A stretch of 14,390 bases of DNA from JBBQVO01 sp038211505 (lineage in GTDB: Bacteria; Chloroflexota; Dehalococcoidia; DSTF01; JACRBR01), in the NCBI GenBank assembly GCA_038211505.1, contig JBBQVO010000080.1, positions 1 through 14,390 on the forward strand, read 5' to 3'. Positions 1-6,909 of the stretch are shown piece after piece. A program made the translations under genes and the position numbers. The notes under the pieces were generated by a model. The model ran no database searches. It had not been told where the DNA came from and worked only from the letters and a program-made list of their open reading frames with translations. Each line of letters starts with the position of its first letter. The first letter of the stretch is position 1.

Positions 1-1114
1 TGCCGTCCTCGCGCTCGCTGATCGTCACGCCCAGCGCCGCCAACTCCGACACGGTGGTGGCGATGCGGTCGGACTCCTTCACCCGCAGTTCCGCGGCACC
101 GGCGATCTCGGTCGTCCCATCGGCGAACGCAGCGGCGACCGCCAGCGCCGGGACCTCGTCGATCAGGCGCGGCACCATATCCCCGTCCACCCGCGTGCCG
201 CGCAGCCGGGCGGACCGCACGACGATGTCGGCGACCGGCTCGCCCGCCACCTGCCGCTCTTCCTCAATGCTCAGGTCGGCGCCCATCGCCCGCAGCGCAT
301 CGACGATCCCCGTCCGCGTCGGATTCATCCCGACGCCCGTGAGATGCACCTCCGCGTCCGGATGCACACTCGCGGCTACCATCCAGAATGCCGCCGCCGA
401 AATGTCGTTCGGCACGCGCATCGAGATGGCTTGCAGCGCTGCGCCCGGACGCAGCCTCACAGCCGGGCCTTCTCGCTCGATACGCGCGCCCATCGCCACA
501 AGCATCCGCTCCGTGTGATCGCGCGACGGCTCACGCTCTTCGACGATCGTCTCGCCATCGGCGAAGAGCCCTGCAAGCAAGATCGCCGACTTAATCTGCG
601 CGCTGGCGACCGGCATCGCGTAGCGGATGCCGCGTAGGCCACCACCACGGATCGAAAGCGGCGCCAGGCGGCCGCCGTCGCGTCCGTCGATCTGCGCGCT
701 CATCTGGCGCAGTGGCTCGGCGATGCGCGCCATCGGCCGCGTGCGGAGTGACGCGTCGCCCGTCAGCACCGACGCGAACGGCTGTCCGGCGAGGATGCCG
801 CTCATAAGGCGCATCGTCGTGCCGGAGTTGCCGCAATCGAGCACGTCGTCGGGTTCACGCAACCCGTGCAGGCCGACGCCGTGGATGTGCAGCGCCGGCG
901 TCTCACCGCTCATGTCCAGTTTTGACTCGACGCCGAGACCGCGGAGGACACGTAGCGTCGAAAGGCAGTCTTCTCCCGGGAGGAAGTTGTGGATGACGGC
1001 GTCGCCGTCGGCGAGCGCGTTGAGCATGGCGGCGCGATGCGAGATCGACTTGTCGCCGGGCACGACAACCGTGCCGCGCAGCCGCTTCGCCGCGTGCACG
1101 ACGCGCGCCGTCAT
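1..1114 (-). CDS. aroA: 3-phosphoshikimate 1-carboxyvinyltransferase (EPSP synthase), 3' end beyond window
   Basis: Reading the minus strand from the ATG at 1114 gives about 371 codons open to the left window edge. EPSP synthase transfers the enolpyruvyl group of PEP to shikimate-3-phosphate, the sixth step of the cytosolic shikimate pathway. Visible signatures are PGDKSISHR near residue 20 (substrate/PEP-binding lysine), LDCGNSGTTMRL near residue 90, GDASLRTRPM shortly after, and LRVKESDRI near the end of the visible part; all are hallmarks of the family. Bacterial AroA is usually about 430 residues, so roughly 60 C-terminal residues lie outside the window. The start codon overlaps the tyrA stop as ATGA, implying translational coupling. 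Identification is secure; only the C-terminus is unseen. Confidence 0.95.
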   Translation of the reverse strand, partial: MTARVVHAAKRLRGTVVVPGDKSISHRAAMLNALADGDAVIHNFLPGEDCLSTLRVLRGLGVESKLDMSGETPALHIHGVGLHGLREPDDVLDCGNSGTTMRLMSGILAGQPFASVLTGDASLRTRPMARIAEPLRQMSAQIDGRDGGRLAPLSIRGGGLRGIRYAMPVASAQIKSAILLAGLFADGETIVEEREPSRDHTERMLVAMGARIEREGPAVRLRPGAALQAISMRVPNDISAAAFWMVAASVHPDAEVHLTGVGMNPTRTGIVDALRAMGADLSIEEERQVAGEPVADIVVRSARLRGTRVDGDMVPRLIDEVPALAVAAAFADGTTEIAGAAELRVKESDRIATTVSELAALGVTISEREDG

Positions 1115-2112
1115 CAGCGACGGCCCTTTTCGCGCGACTCCATGTCTTTCATCATGTCTTGCTGCTTCTTCATGAATTGCGAGATCTTCGAGCCGAGCAG
1201 GATGTCGCTGAGGCTGACGGTCTCCATCGGCGCGACGACGTCACGCTGCGGCGCGCCGTTGATCATGAAGTTATCGCGCTCGAGCTGCGCGCGCGTGAAC
1301 GCTTCGACGACCTCCGTACTCTCACCGGAGGCGATCGTCGTGCGAAACCGATAGAGCTCATCCTGAAAGCGATCGATCCAGTGCAGGATGTTGTCGCGGT
1401 TGGTGACGATGATGTCGTGCGCCATCTCCGGCGATCCTGAAGCGAGCCGCGTCGTGTCGCGGAAGCCGCTCGATGCCAGCGTCGCCAGCTCCGGCCAGGC
1501 GGCGCTGCCGAACACGACCGAGAACAGCGCCGACGACAGCGCCAGCGGCAGATGGCTGATCGCCGCGACGTAGCTATCGTGCTCGGCCGCGTCCATGAAC
1601 GACGGCACCGCGCCGCACAGCTGCGCGACGGCGACGACGGACTGCACGGCCGCTTCCGTCGCCTGCACCGACGGGACGATCACCCACGTCTTGTCGCGAA
1701 ACAGATCGGCGTCGGCGGCGTCGATGCCGGACGTCTCCTTGCCGGCCATCGGGTGGCCGCCGACGAAGTTGACGTGCTCCGGCAGCAGCTCGCGCGCCCA
1801 CTGCGCGACGTTCGCCTTCGTGCTGCCGGCGTCGGTGACGACGGCGCCTTCACGCAGCGCCGGCGCGATCTCCTCGAAGATGCCGCGCATCGCCAGGATC
1901 GGCGAGGCGATGATCACCAGCCGCGCATCGCGGACGGCGTCCTCCGGCGTGCGCGCGTCTTCGTCGATGGCGCCGCGCTTCTTCGCTCGCTGCATCGTGT
2001 CGCGCGAGCGGGCGACGCCGACGATGTGCAGATCGTGCGTTTCGGAGCGCTTGAGCGCGAGCCCGATCGAGCCGCCGATCAGCCCCAGTCCGATGATTGC
2101 GATGCGTTCCAT
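1114..2112 (-). CDS. tyrA: Prephenate dehydrogenase
   Basis: A 332-residue protein with an N-terminal Rossmann dinucleotide motif GLGLIGGSIG (residues 8-17). The GSTK (96-99) and GGHPMAGKETSG (118-129) motifs are typical of the TyrA family, and His120 sits in a conserved active-site segment. It oxidatively decarboxylates prephenate to 4-hydroxyphenylpyruvate for tyrosine synthesis in the cytosol. A helical region with HLPLALSSAL follows. The tail (about 285-332) is short, charged and methionine/lysine-rich, and I see no clear ACT regulatory domain. Its stop overlaps the aroA start by 4 bases, and a 35-base gap separates it from the upstream HD gene. An arogenate rather than prephenate substrate preference cannot be excluded from sequence alone. 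Confidence 0.93.
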   Translation of the reverse strand: MERIAIIGLGLIGGSIGLALKRSETHDLHIVGVARSRDTMQRAKKRGAIDEDARTPEDAVRDARLVIIASPILAMRGIFEEIAPALREGAVVTDAGSTKANVAQWARELLPEHVNFVGGHPMAGKETSGIDAADADLFRDKTWVIVPSVQATEAAVQSVVAVAQLCGAVPSFMDAAEHDSYVAAISHLPLALSSALFSVVFGSAAWPELATLASSGFRDTTRLASGSPEMAHDIIVTNRDNILHWIDRFQDELYRFRTTIASGESTEVVEAFTRAQLERDNFMINGAPQRDVVAPMETVSLSDILLGSKISQFMKKQQDMMKDMESREKGRR

Positions 2113-2129
2113 GCGTCCCGTTCTCTTGT

Positions 2130-2147
2130 CAGCGTCTCTTGACGCTG
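2130..2147 (-). other. Small intercistronic hairpin between the HD gene and tyrA
   Basis: The sequence forms a perfect 7-bp stem (CAGCGTC with GACGCTG) around a TCTT loop. It sits immediately after the HD-gene stop codon and 18 bases before the tyrA ATG. There is no T-run after it on either strand, so it is more likely an mRNA-processing or stability element, or chance, than an intrinsic terminator. Confidence 0.3.
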
Positions 2148-2645
2148 CTATGCGTCGTCGGCCGCCTGCAGAAGCGCCAGCCGCGCGTCCGGCGCCGGCG
2201 CATCCTGCTCCCTAATCATACGCACCGCGTCCGCATTGGCGCCGGTCGCGGCCACCATCGCCGCGCCGATATCGGGATGGTACAGCAGGCGCCAGAACGC
2301 CTGCCGCCACACGGCGCCGTGCTCGCTCGCGATTCGCGCCCGTAGCCCCGGCGCGACGACGCCGACCGCCACGTAGACGACGCGCTGCCAGAGCCGCACA
2401 TCACCCTTGCCGCAGTCGTGGAGCAGCGCCGCGACGAACAACGACGCGTCGTCGCCGTGCGAGGCCGCCCGCACCCGCTGCCAGACGTCGATGCCGTGCT
2501 GCTGGTCGCGCAGCATCATCGACTCGAAGACCTCGCGCTGACCGTCGTTCAGCCAGCGATACGCCGCCGCCCGATCGTCGTCCGCCACGAGCGGCCGCAG
2601 TGCCCCGACGAACTGCCGTGTGCGATGGGACGCGCGCGTCAGCAT
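2148..2645 (-). CDS. Small HD-domain protein (putative metal-dependent phosphohydrolase)
   Basis: A 165-residue protein with an HD-superfamily core. The first histidine is in DQQHGIDVWQRV (His50). The diagnostic HD doublet is in FVAALLHDCGKGD (His76-Asp77), with downstream histidines in the SEHGAVWRQAFWRLLYHPDIGA region that could complete the metal site. HD proteins hydrolyse phosphate esters, often nucleotides or cyclic nucleotides; the substrate here is unknown. The start ATG overlaps the stop of the M50 protease gene by 4 bases (ATGA), so it is probably co-translated with it. GC is high, about 72% in a counted 60-base line (2461-2520), in contrast with the M50 gene upstream. Confidence 0.75.
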   Translation of the reverse strand: MLTRASHRTRQFVGALRPLVADDDRAAAYRWLNDGQREVFESMMLRDQQHGIDVWQRVRAASHGDDASLFVAALLHDCGKGDVRLWQRVVYVAVGVVAPGLRARIASEHGAVWRQAFWRLLYHPDIGAAMVAATGANADAVRMIREQDAPAPDARLALLQAADDA

Positions 2646-3379
2646 CAGCCGATGCCAACCGCGGTCAACATACGTTCGATGAACGGACGCATGATGTTAC
2701 CCAGAGGGAAGTAGCCTTGCCCGTGGTTGTAGTGGAACTGCGCGTTGATCTGTGACGTGATGATGGGGATGCCGAAGATGAGCAACATGAGCGGACCGAC
2801 GCCGTACTGGCGGAGCTTCGCGTACTCCTGCGCCAGATGATCCGGCAGGAGCCCTATCGCAACCTTGAACCCGTCGAGAGGTTCCAGCGGGATGAGATTG
2901 AAGACGCCGAGAATCACGTTGAGATACACAGCCGCGCTCAAGAACACGCCGAAATATTCGGTCCCACCGTGAAGACCGCCGGTAGCGAACGGGTTGATGA
3001 ATGGAACGTAGCCGAGCTTGATGGGCAAGGCGAGCAGAAACGCAGCGACGAGATTCGAGAGCGGCCCTGCGGCTGCGATTAACAATGTGGCGAGTTTTGG
3101 CGAGACCCGCAATCCAAACGGATTGAACTGCACCGGTTTTCCCCAGCCAAATACGAAGAACAGCATCATGAGCGTCCCGAACGGCTCAAGATGAGCGAGA
3201 GGATTTAGCGTGACCCGACCCTGCTGGGCGGGCGTCCGATCACCGAGCGCATTTGCCATGAATGCATGGCAGGACTCGTGGAACGCAACGCCGATGAGGA
3301 GAGCAAATACAGTTGCGGCGACCACTGTGAGAAAAAGCCCGTTGTCGACGCCGATCAAGTCGTGTTGATAGATGATCAA
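2645..3379 (-). CDS. Site-2 protease family (M50) intramembrane metalloprotease
   Basis: A 244-residue multi-pass membrane protein. The zinc-binding HExxH is HESCH at residues 34-38, inside the first hydrophobic segment. The second conserved motif is FNLIPLEPLDG (160-170), whose Asp169 is the expected third metal ligand. Further membrane segments lie at about 65-80, 97-120 and 145-165. It matches the compact M50 form without a PDZ domain common in bacteria. Family members cleave transmembrane segments of anti-sigma factors or other regulators; no substrate is evident here. The only in-frame start upstream of the first helix is TTG at 3379, because an in-frame TGA lies four codons before it, so the start is somewhat uncertain. 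GC is about 55% in a counted line (2881-2940), below its operon neighbours. It is the first gene of the minus-strand cluster. Confidence 0.85.
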   Translation of the reverse strand: MIIYQHDLIGVDNGLFLTVVAATVFALLIGVAFHESCHAFMANALGDRTPAQQGRVTLNPLAHLEPFGTLMMLFFVFGWGKPVQFNPFGLRVSPKLATLLIAAAGPLSNLVAAFLLALPIKLGYVPFINPFATGGLHGGTEYFGVFLSAAVYLNVILGVFNLIPLEPLDGFKVAIGLLPDHLAQEYAKLRQYGVGPLMLLIFGIPIITSQINAQFHYNHGQGYFPLGNIMRPFIERMLTAVGIG

Positions 3380-3405
3380 TGGTGCGTGTCACTGCTCCTG
3401 CATCG

Positions 3406-3414
3406 AGTGTATCA
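3406..3414 (-). promoter_or_regulatory. Candidate extended -10 promoter for the M50-HD-tyrA-aroA cluster
   Basis: On the minus strand the sequence reads TGATACACT, i.e. an extended -10 (TG-n-TACACT), ending 26 bases before the TTG at 3379. No convincing -35 is present 17 bases upstream. An AGGAG (3395-3399 on the complement) follows but is 15 bases from the TTG, farther than usual. Confidence 0.35.
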
Positions 3415-3486
3415 CGGGCGGTGTAGGGCGCCGGAAACACGAGGCACCTAGTAGCAGAAGTTGTGCGCTTCCGTCATCATGAACAT

Positions 3487-3804
3487 ATGAACGATGCCGC
3501 CTACGAAGCCAGAGTGCTGGAACTGCTCGGGGATCCGAAAGAAGTCGACCGTGATTTGCGGGCCTTCCAAGCGGATGCCAGCCTGTTGTCGTCCGAAGGT
3601 CAGCAGTTTCTCGCGCGCTACCCGAAGCAGTGGATTGCCATCTATCACGGCGCAGTCGTCGCACATGAAATCACGTTGCTCGTGCTCACTGAGAAGCTGA
3701 CAGAGCTCGGTGTGCCACGCGGTCGCGCGGTCGTGAGATACATCGATAACGAACCTCGAAAGATGATTCTCGCATGGCTCGGCAGATCTCGCGGCAATGA
3801 TTGA
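3487..3804 (+). CDS. Small DUF5678-like protein
   Basis: A 105-residue protein from the ATG at 3487; a GTG at 3463 would add eight residues that look non-native. The core, KQWIAIYHGAVVAHE (47-61) followed by a short helix and a GVPRGRAVVRYID segment (75-87), fits my recollection of the DUF5678 pattern: an aromatic W-[IV]-A strand, a glycine turn, then an amphipathic helix and a strand. It has no signal peptide or membrane segment. The function of the family is unknown. It lies 45 bases upstream of a retropepsin-like protease on the same strand, so the two may form a functional pair. GC is about 60% in the counted line 3541-3600. No Shine-Dalgarno site is visible before 3487. Confidence 0.65.
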   Translation: MNDAAYEARVLELLGDPKEVDRDLRAFQADASLLSSEGQQFLARYPKQWIAIYHGAVVAHEITLLVLTEKLTELGVPRGRAVVRYIDNEPRKMILAWLGRSRGND

Positions 3805-3837
3805 CCTGTTACTATGCGCATCCGTCCGGAGAAGTCG

Positions 3838-3843
3838 TAATAT
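3838..3843 (+). promoter_or_regulatory. Candidate -10 (TAATAT) giving a leaderless aspartyl protease mRNA
   Basis: TAATAT ends 6 bases before the ATG at 3850, which would place transcription initiation at or next to the start codon. No Shine-Dalgarno at normal spacing is present; a GGAG lies about 18 bases upstream, which is too far. The same arrangement recurs at several other genes in the window. Confidence 0.4.
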
Positions 3844-3849
3844 CCACTC

Positions 3850-4284
3850 ATGCTGACGGGAAGATTCGGCGAGACGACGGGCCGTCCGTACCTGGAAGGT
3901 CGCGTCATCGTCCCCCGCTTCGGCATCGACGCTGACGTGTCGTTTCTCGTCGACACGGGTGCGGACACCAGCCTCCTGTCGTCGACTGACGCCTTCGACA
4001 TGGGCATCGACTACAGTCTCCTCACCGGAGAGACCGAGAGCGTCGGGACGGCGGGCGTAGCGACGAACTTCACCGAACCTGCTTCGCTCGTGTTCATTGA
4101 TCCGGGCAATTACGTGTATGTCTACCACGTCGATCTCGAAATCGCGTCGCCTAACCCGGACCTGATGTATATCCCTTCGCTACTTGGGCGCGAGGTCATC
4201 GACCGATGGCGGATGGTCTACGATAGGCCGAAATCGACGCTCTCGTTCACTGTTCGAAGCGCGGATCTCACGCTGCGGATCTGA
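3850..4284 (+). CDS. Retropepsin-like aspartyl protease
   Basis: A 144-residue protein with the active-site triad in FLVDTGADTSLLS (catalytic Asp35). It carries the C-terminal hydrophobic-Gly motif SLLGREVIDRW (110-120), followed by a final strand (RMVYDRPKSTLSF). This single-lobe layout is that of retropepsin-like proteases, which would need to homodimerise to build a two-Asp active site. No signal peptide or membrane anchor is seen, so a cytosolic location is inferred. Its substrate is unknown. It follows the DUF5678-like gene on the same strand. GC is only 50% in the counted line 4081-4140, against about 70% in the response-regulator gene downstream, hinting at a different origin. Confidence 0.8.
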   Translation: MLTGRFGETTGRPYLEGRVIVPRFGIDADVSFLVDTGADTSLLSSTDAFDMGIDYSLLTGETESVGTAGVATNFTEPASLVFIDPGNYVYVYHVDLEIASPNPDLMYIPSLLGREVIDRWRMVYDRPKSTLSFTVRSADLTLRI

Positions 4285-4359
4285 GAAGCCGTAGAGCCTC
4301 ACGAAGTGTTGCGGCGTCGCGCCCGCGAGACTGCGTTTACAGGCGGTTAACAGATCGGT

Positions 4360-4387
4360 GGTAGTTCGATCACATGCTGCAACTACC
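4360..4387 (+). other. Inverted repeat in the intergenic region after the aspartyl protease
   Basis: GGTAGTT (4360-4366) is complementary to AACTACC (4381-4387), a perfect 7-bp stem with a 14-base loop. It is followed by TTG rather than a T-run, so it is not a standard terminator. It could be an operator or a weak transcript-end hairpin. The intergenic stretch 4285-4563 otherwise holds the larger inverted repeats and the -10 listed separately. Confidence 0.3.
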
Positions 4388-4397
4388 TTGCAGATGT

Positions 4398-4485
4398 GGG
4401 CGGACCGCTTGCACGTCTAATTTCAGGCGTTAGGGTGTGACTATCTTTGAGGCAGGGAGTGAGCAAGCGGTCCGCCCGCTTGCTC
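4398..4485 (+). promoter_or_regulatory. Nested, mutually exclusive inverted repeats upstream of the two-component operon
   Basis: Arm A (4398-4412, GGGCGGACCGCTTGC) is a perfect 15-base reverse complement of arm B (4463-4477). Arm B also belongs to a second perfect hairpin: 4461-4470 (GAGCAAGCGG) pairs with arm C at 4476-4485 (CCGCTTGCTC) around the loop TCCGC. Arms A and C therefore compete for arm B. The array ends 7 bases before the TATACT -10, so it lies outside the likely response-regulator transcript. It may be a DNA operator, or a 3'-end/attenuator structure for transcripts entering from upstream. Only CTCTTTG follows arm C, a poor T-run. Confidence 0.5.
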
Positions 4486-4491
4486 TTTGCA

Positions 4492-4497
4492 TATACT
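4492..4497 (+). promoter_or_regulatory. Candidate -10 (TATACT) for the response regulator-histidine kinase operon
   Basis: TATACT is a 5/6 match to TATAAT and has a TG four bases upstream, close to an extended -10. No good -35 is seen at 17 bases. Initiation near 4504 would leave about 60 bases of untranslated leader before the ATG at 4564. Confidence 0.4.
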
Positions 4498-4563
4498 GAC
4501 CCCGGCGCGGCCACGGTCGTCGCTTCGCTCGCGCATTGCGAATCTGAGAAAGCTGCAACGCCT

Positions 4564-5256
4564 ATGCCGGGCACCGTCCTCGTTGTCGACGACGAAAAGA
4601 ACATCGTCCAGCTCGCTCGCCTGTACCTCCAGAACGAGGGCTTCCGCGTGGAGGCGGCGCACGACGGCAAGCAGGCGCTCGAAAAAGCAAAGAGTGTCCG
4701 GCCGGATCTGATCGTGCTCGACATCATGATGCCGGAGATGAACGGCCTCGATGTCTGTAAAGAGATTCGCAAGACGAGCAACGTCCCCGTGATCATCCTG
4801 ACGGCGCGCGGCGACGACATCGACCGCATCGTCGGCCTCGAGATCGGCGCCGACGACTACATGTCGAAGCCGTTCAACCCGCGTGAGCTCGTCGCCCGCG
4901 TGAAGGCGGTGCTCCGCCGCAGCCAGGGCGAGCGCGAAGTCCCCGAAGTGATCGAGCTTGACGGCCTGCGCATTGATGCCGCCAGCCGCGAAGTCACCGT
5001 CAACGGCCACAACCTGCAGCTTCGCGCCAAAGAGTTCGACCTGCTGACGGCGTTCGCTCAGCACAAGGGCACGGTGCTCGACCGCGAACGGCTGCTGCGC
5101 CTCGTCTGGGGAACCGACTATTACGGTGACTCGCGGACGATCGACGTGCACGTCGCCTGGCTCCGCGACAAGCTGAGCGCCTCCTCCGTGAAGATCCAGA
5201 CGGTGTGGGGAGTCGGATACAAGCTGGTGGTGGAAAGCGATGCTGGGGAGTCTTAG
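4564..5256 (+). CDS. OmpR/PhoB-family response regulator
   Basis: A 230-residue two-domain response regulator. The receiver domain (about 4-115) has acidic residues Asp9/Asp10, phosphoacceptor Asp53 in LIVLDIMMPEMNG, switch Thr80 and Lys102 (SKPF). The C-terminal winged-helix DNA-binding domain spans about 130-228, with the typical LRAKEFDLL and GVGYKL segments. It binds promoters as a phosphorylated dimer. I chose the ATG at 4564 because the receiver fold starts directly after it; a TTG-initiated extension to 4447 would add about 39 non-conserved residues and overlap the promoter. The last 17 bases overlap the kinase gene, so the two are translationally coupled. Target genes are unknown; the inverted repeats at 4398-4485 are a candidate autoregulatory site. 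Confidence 0.95.
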   Translation: MPGTVLVVDDEKNIVQLARLYLQNEGFRVEAAHDGKQALEKAKSVRPDLIVLDIMMPEMNGLDVCKEIRKTSNVPVIILTARGDDIDRIVGLEIGADDYMSKPFNPRELVARVKAVLRRSQGEREVPEVIELDGLRIDAASREVTVNGHNLQLRAKEFDLLTAFAQHKGTVLDRERLLRLVWGTDYYGDSRTIDVHVAWLRDKLSASSVKIQTVWGVGYKLVVESDAGES

Positions 5257-6760
5257 AGCCCGGCTCATCATCTCGTTCGCGCTGGTCGTCGCACTCGCGG
5301 TCTTCCTCGCGGGCGCCGGCGCGCTCTTCCTTCTGCGCGATAAGCAGCAAGAGACCGCGCGCGATCGCTACGGCCGCCTCGCCGATCCGCTCGCCGACCG
5401 CCTGCAGACGTACCAGGCGACGGGCACCACCCTCGACAAGACGAAAGAACTGCTGAACACGCGCGCCGACGAGCTCGACGCACGCATCCTGCTGCTCGAT
5501 CAGGACCAGAGCGTCATCTTCGACAGCGAGGACAACAAGCTCAACGGCAAGTTCATCCTCGCGTTCGAGACGAAGCGCGTCGCGCAGCACAGCGCCGGCG
5601 GCGTCACGTATCAGTACGTCGACTACAACCAGGCGGGCGAGCAGCTGACCTTGTTCACGGTCGAGCGCGCCGCACCCGATCAGGGCTTCGCCGCGCCCAA
5701 CTACGAGGCGCTGATCGCCATCCCGCAGAGCCGCCTCACCTCGGCGTGGCTCGATCTTGTGCCGCGTCTCGCGCTCGCCGGCGCGATCGCCCTGTCAGTC
5801 TCGTTCGTCGTCTCGTACTTCATCTCGCGCTCCATCTCAGGACCGCTGGCGCGGATCACCGAAGCGTCGAAGCAGATGGCGCAGGGCGACTACGACGTGC
5901 ACATCCCCATCCGCGGCCAGGACGAAGTCGGACGGCTGTCCGAGGCGTTCAACCAGATGGCGCGCGAGGTCGGCCATTCGCATCAGATGATGAAAGATCT
6001 GCTCGCGAACGTTTCGCACGAACTGAAAACTCCGCTCACATCGATCCAGGGCTTCTCGCAGGCGATGGTCGATGGCGTCGTCCAGAGCGACGACGACGTG
6101 AAAGAGTACTCGCGCACGATCCACGAAGAGGCGAACCGCATGCGCGCGCTCGTCGACGACCTGCTGCTGCTGTCGCAGCTCGAGACGGGGCAGGTGGAGA
6201 TGCAGCAGGAGGACGTCGATCTGCGGGCGCTTCTCGAGTACACGCTCGAGCGCTTCCAGTTCGCGATCCGCGACGCCGGCATCGAGTCGGGTTTGCGCGT
6301 CGAGCGCATTCCGGACGTCGTCGGCGACCCGCGCCGCCTGGAGCAGGTGTTCTCGAACCTGATCCAGAACGCTGTGCGCCACACCCCGATCGGCGGCATC
6401 ATCACGGTCACCGCGAGGACGATCTCCGGCGGCCACACCAGCGTCGGCGTGCACAACACCGGCAGCTTCATCCCGAAGGACGATCTGCCGCGCGTCTTCG
6501 AGCGATTGTTCCAGGTCGATCGCGCCCGCACCCGCAAGGGCGGCAGCAGCGGCCTCGGACTTTCGATCGTCCGCGAGATCGTCGAGGCCCACGGCGGCAC
6601 CGTCCGAGCAGTCAGCTCAGAGGAGACGGGCACCGAGTTCGTGATCGTGTTCCCGAATCCAAAGACCGTAGCCGTCCGCCACAGCCGCGCCGCCACCGAA
6701 CCCAAGCCATCGAAGCCGCGCTCGCGGCCGGCGGCCGCGCCGCGCACGGCGCCGCCGTAG
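5240..6760 (+). CDS. Membrane sensor histidine kinase (partner of the upstream regulator)
   Basis: A 506-residue kinase. Domains in order: TM1 at about 8-30; an extracytoplasmic sensor region at about 31-170 with no domain I recognise; TM2 at about 175-197; HAMP at about 198-250; a HisKA dimerisation domain with His260 in NVSHELKTPL; and a HATPase domain with N-box NLIQNAVRH (373-381) and G2 box GGSSGLGLS. The usual G1 Asp is Asn406 (HNTGSFIP), a variant also known in CusS-type kinases, so it need not be inactive. After the catalytic domain there is a roughly 30-residue basic, Pro/Ala-rich tail. GGAAAG lies just before the ATG. It phosphorylates the response regulator encoded directly upstream; the signal is unknown. 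Confidence 0.94.
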   Translation: MLGSLRARLIISFALVVALAVFLAGAGALFLLRDKQQETARDRYGRLADPLADRLQTYQATGTTLDKTKELLNTRADELDARILLLDQDQSVIFDSEDNKLNGKFILAFETKRVAQHSAGGVTYQYVDYNQAGEQLTLFTVERAAPDQGFAAPNYEALIAIPQSRLTSAWLDLVPRLALAGAIALSVSFVVSYFISRSISGPLARITEASKQMAQGDYDVHIPIRGQDEVGRLSEAFNQMAREVGHSHQMMKDLLANVSHELKTPLTSIQGFSQAMVDGVVQSDDDVKEYSRTIHEEANRMRALVDDLLLLSQLETGQVEMQQEDVDLRALLEYTLERFQFAIRDAGIESGLRVERIPDVVGDPRRLEQVFSNLIQNAVRHTPIGGIITVTARTISGGHTSVGVHNTGSFIPKDDLPRVFERLFQVDRARTRKGGSSGLGLSIVREIVEAHGGTVRAVSSEETGTEFVIVFPNPKTVAVRHSRAATEPKPSKPRSRPAAAPRTAPP

Positions 6761-6825
6761 GCGTACCCGTACCCGTTCATCCATGGCGATGGCCGCTTCC
6801 CTGCGGCGCTGATTCTCTCTCCCCT

Positions 6826-6857
6826 AAATCCGTGACATCCGCGAAATCCGTGGTTGC
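6826..6857 (-). repeat. Dispersed CCACGGATT-type intergenic repeat, copy 1
   Basis: Read on the minus strand, this segment begins GCAACCACGGATT and continues through CGCGGATGTCACGGATTT. Aligned without gaps to 12504-12532, it matches at 26 of 29 positions. It occupies the 3' side of the kinase-fabF intergenic region. Confidence 0.6.
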
Positions 6858-6871
6858 ACCCCATCGCGCGT

Positions 6872-6877
6872 TACACT
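6872..6877 (+). promoter_or_regulatory. Candidate -10 (TACACT) for fabF
   Basis: TACACT (5/6 match if TATACT-like variants are accepted) lies 11 bases before the ATG at 6889 and 32 before the ATG at 6910. TTGCAC at 6854-6859 resembles a -35 but is only 12 bases away, which is too close. Confidence 0.35.
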
Positions 6878-6909
6878 TCTGGTGACGCATGCGGCAGCGC
6901 GAAGGAGCG

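Noticed and set aside
4355..4385. tRNA T-arm-like sequence (GTTCGATC)
   Set aside because: The flanking bases do not form the required 5-bp T stem, and no acceptor or anticodon arms can be found.
4447..4563. N-terminal extension of the response regulator from a TTG
   Set aside because: The receiver fold begins right after the ATG at 4564, and the extension would overlap the -10 and inverted repeats.
5746..6885. 379-codon plus-strand open frame inside the kinase gene
   Set aside because: Overlaps the well-supported histidine kinase in another frame and has Arg/Ala/Pro-rich composition without any motif.
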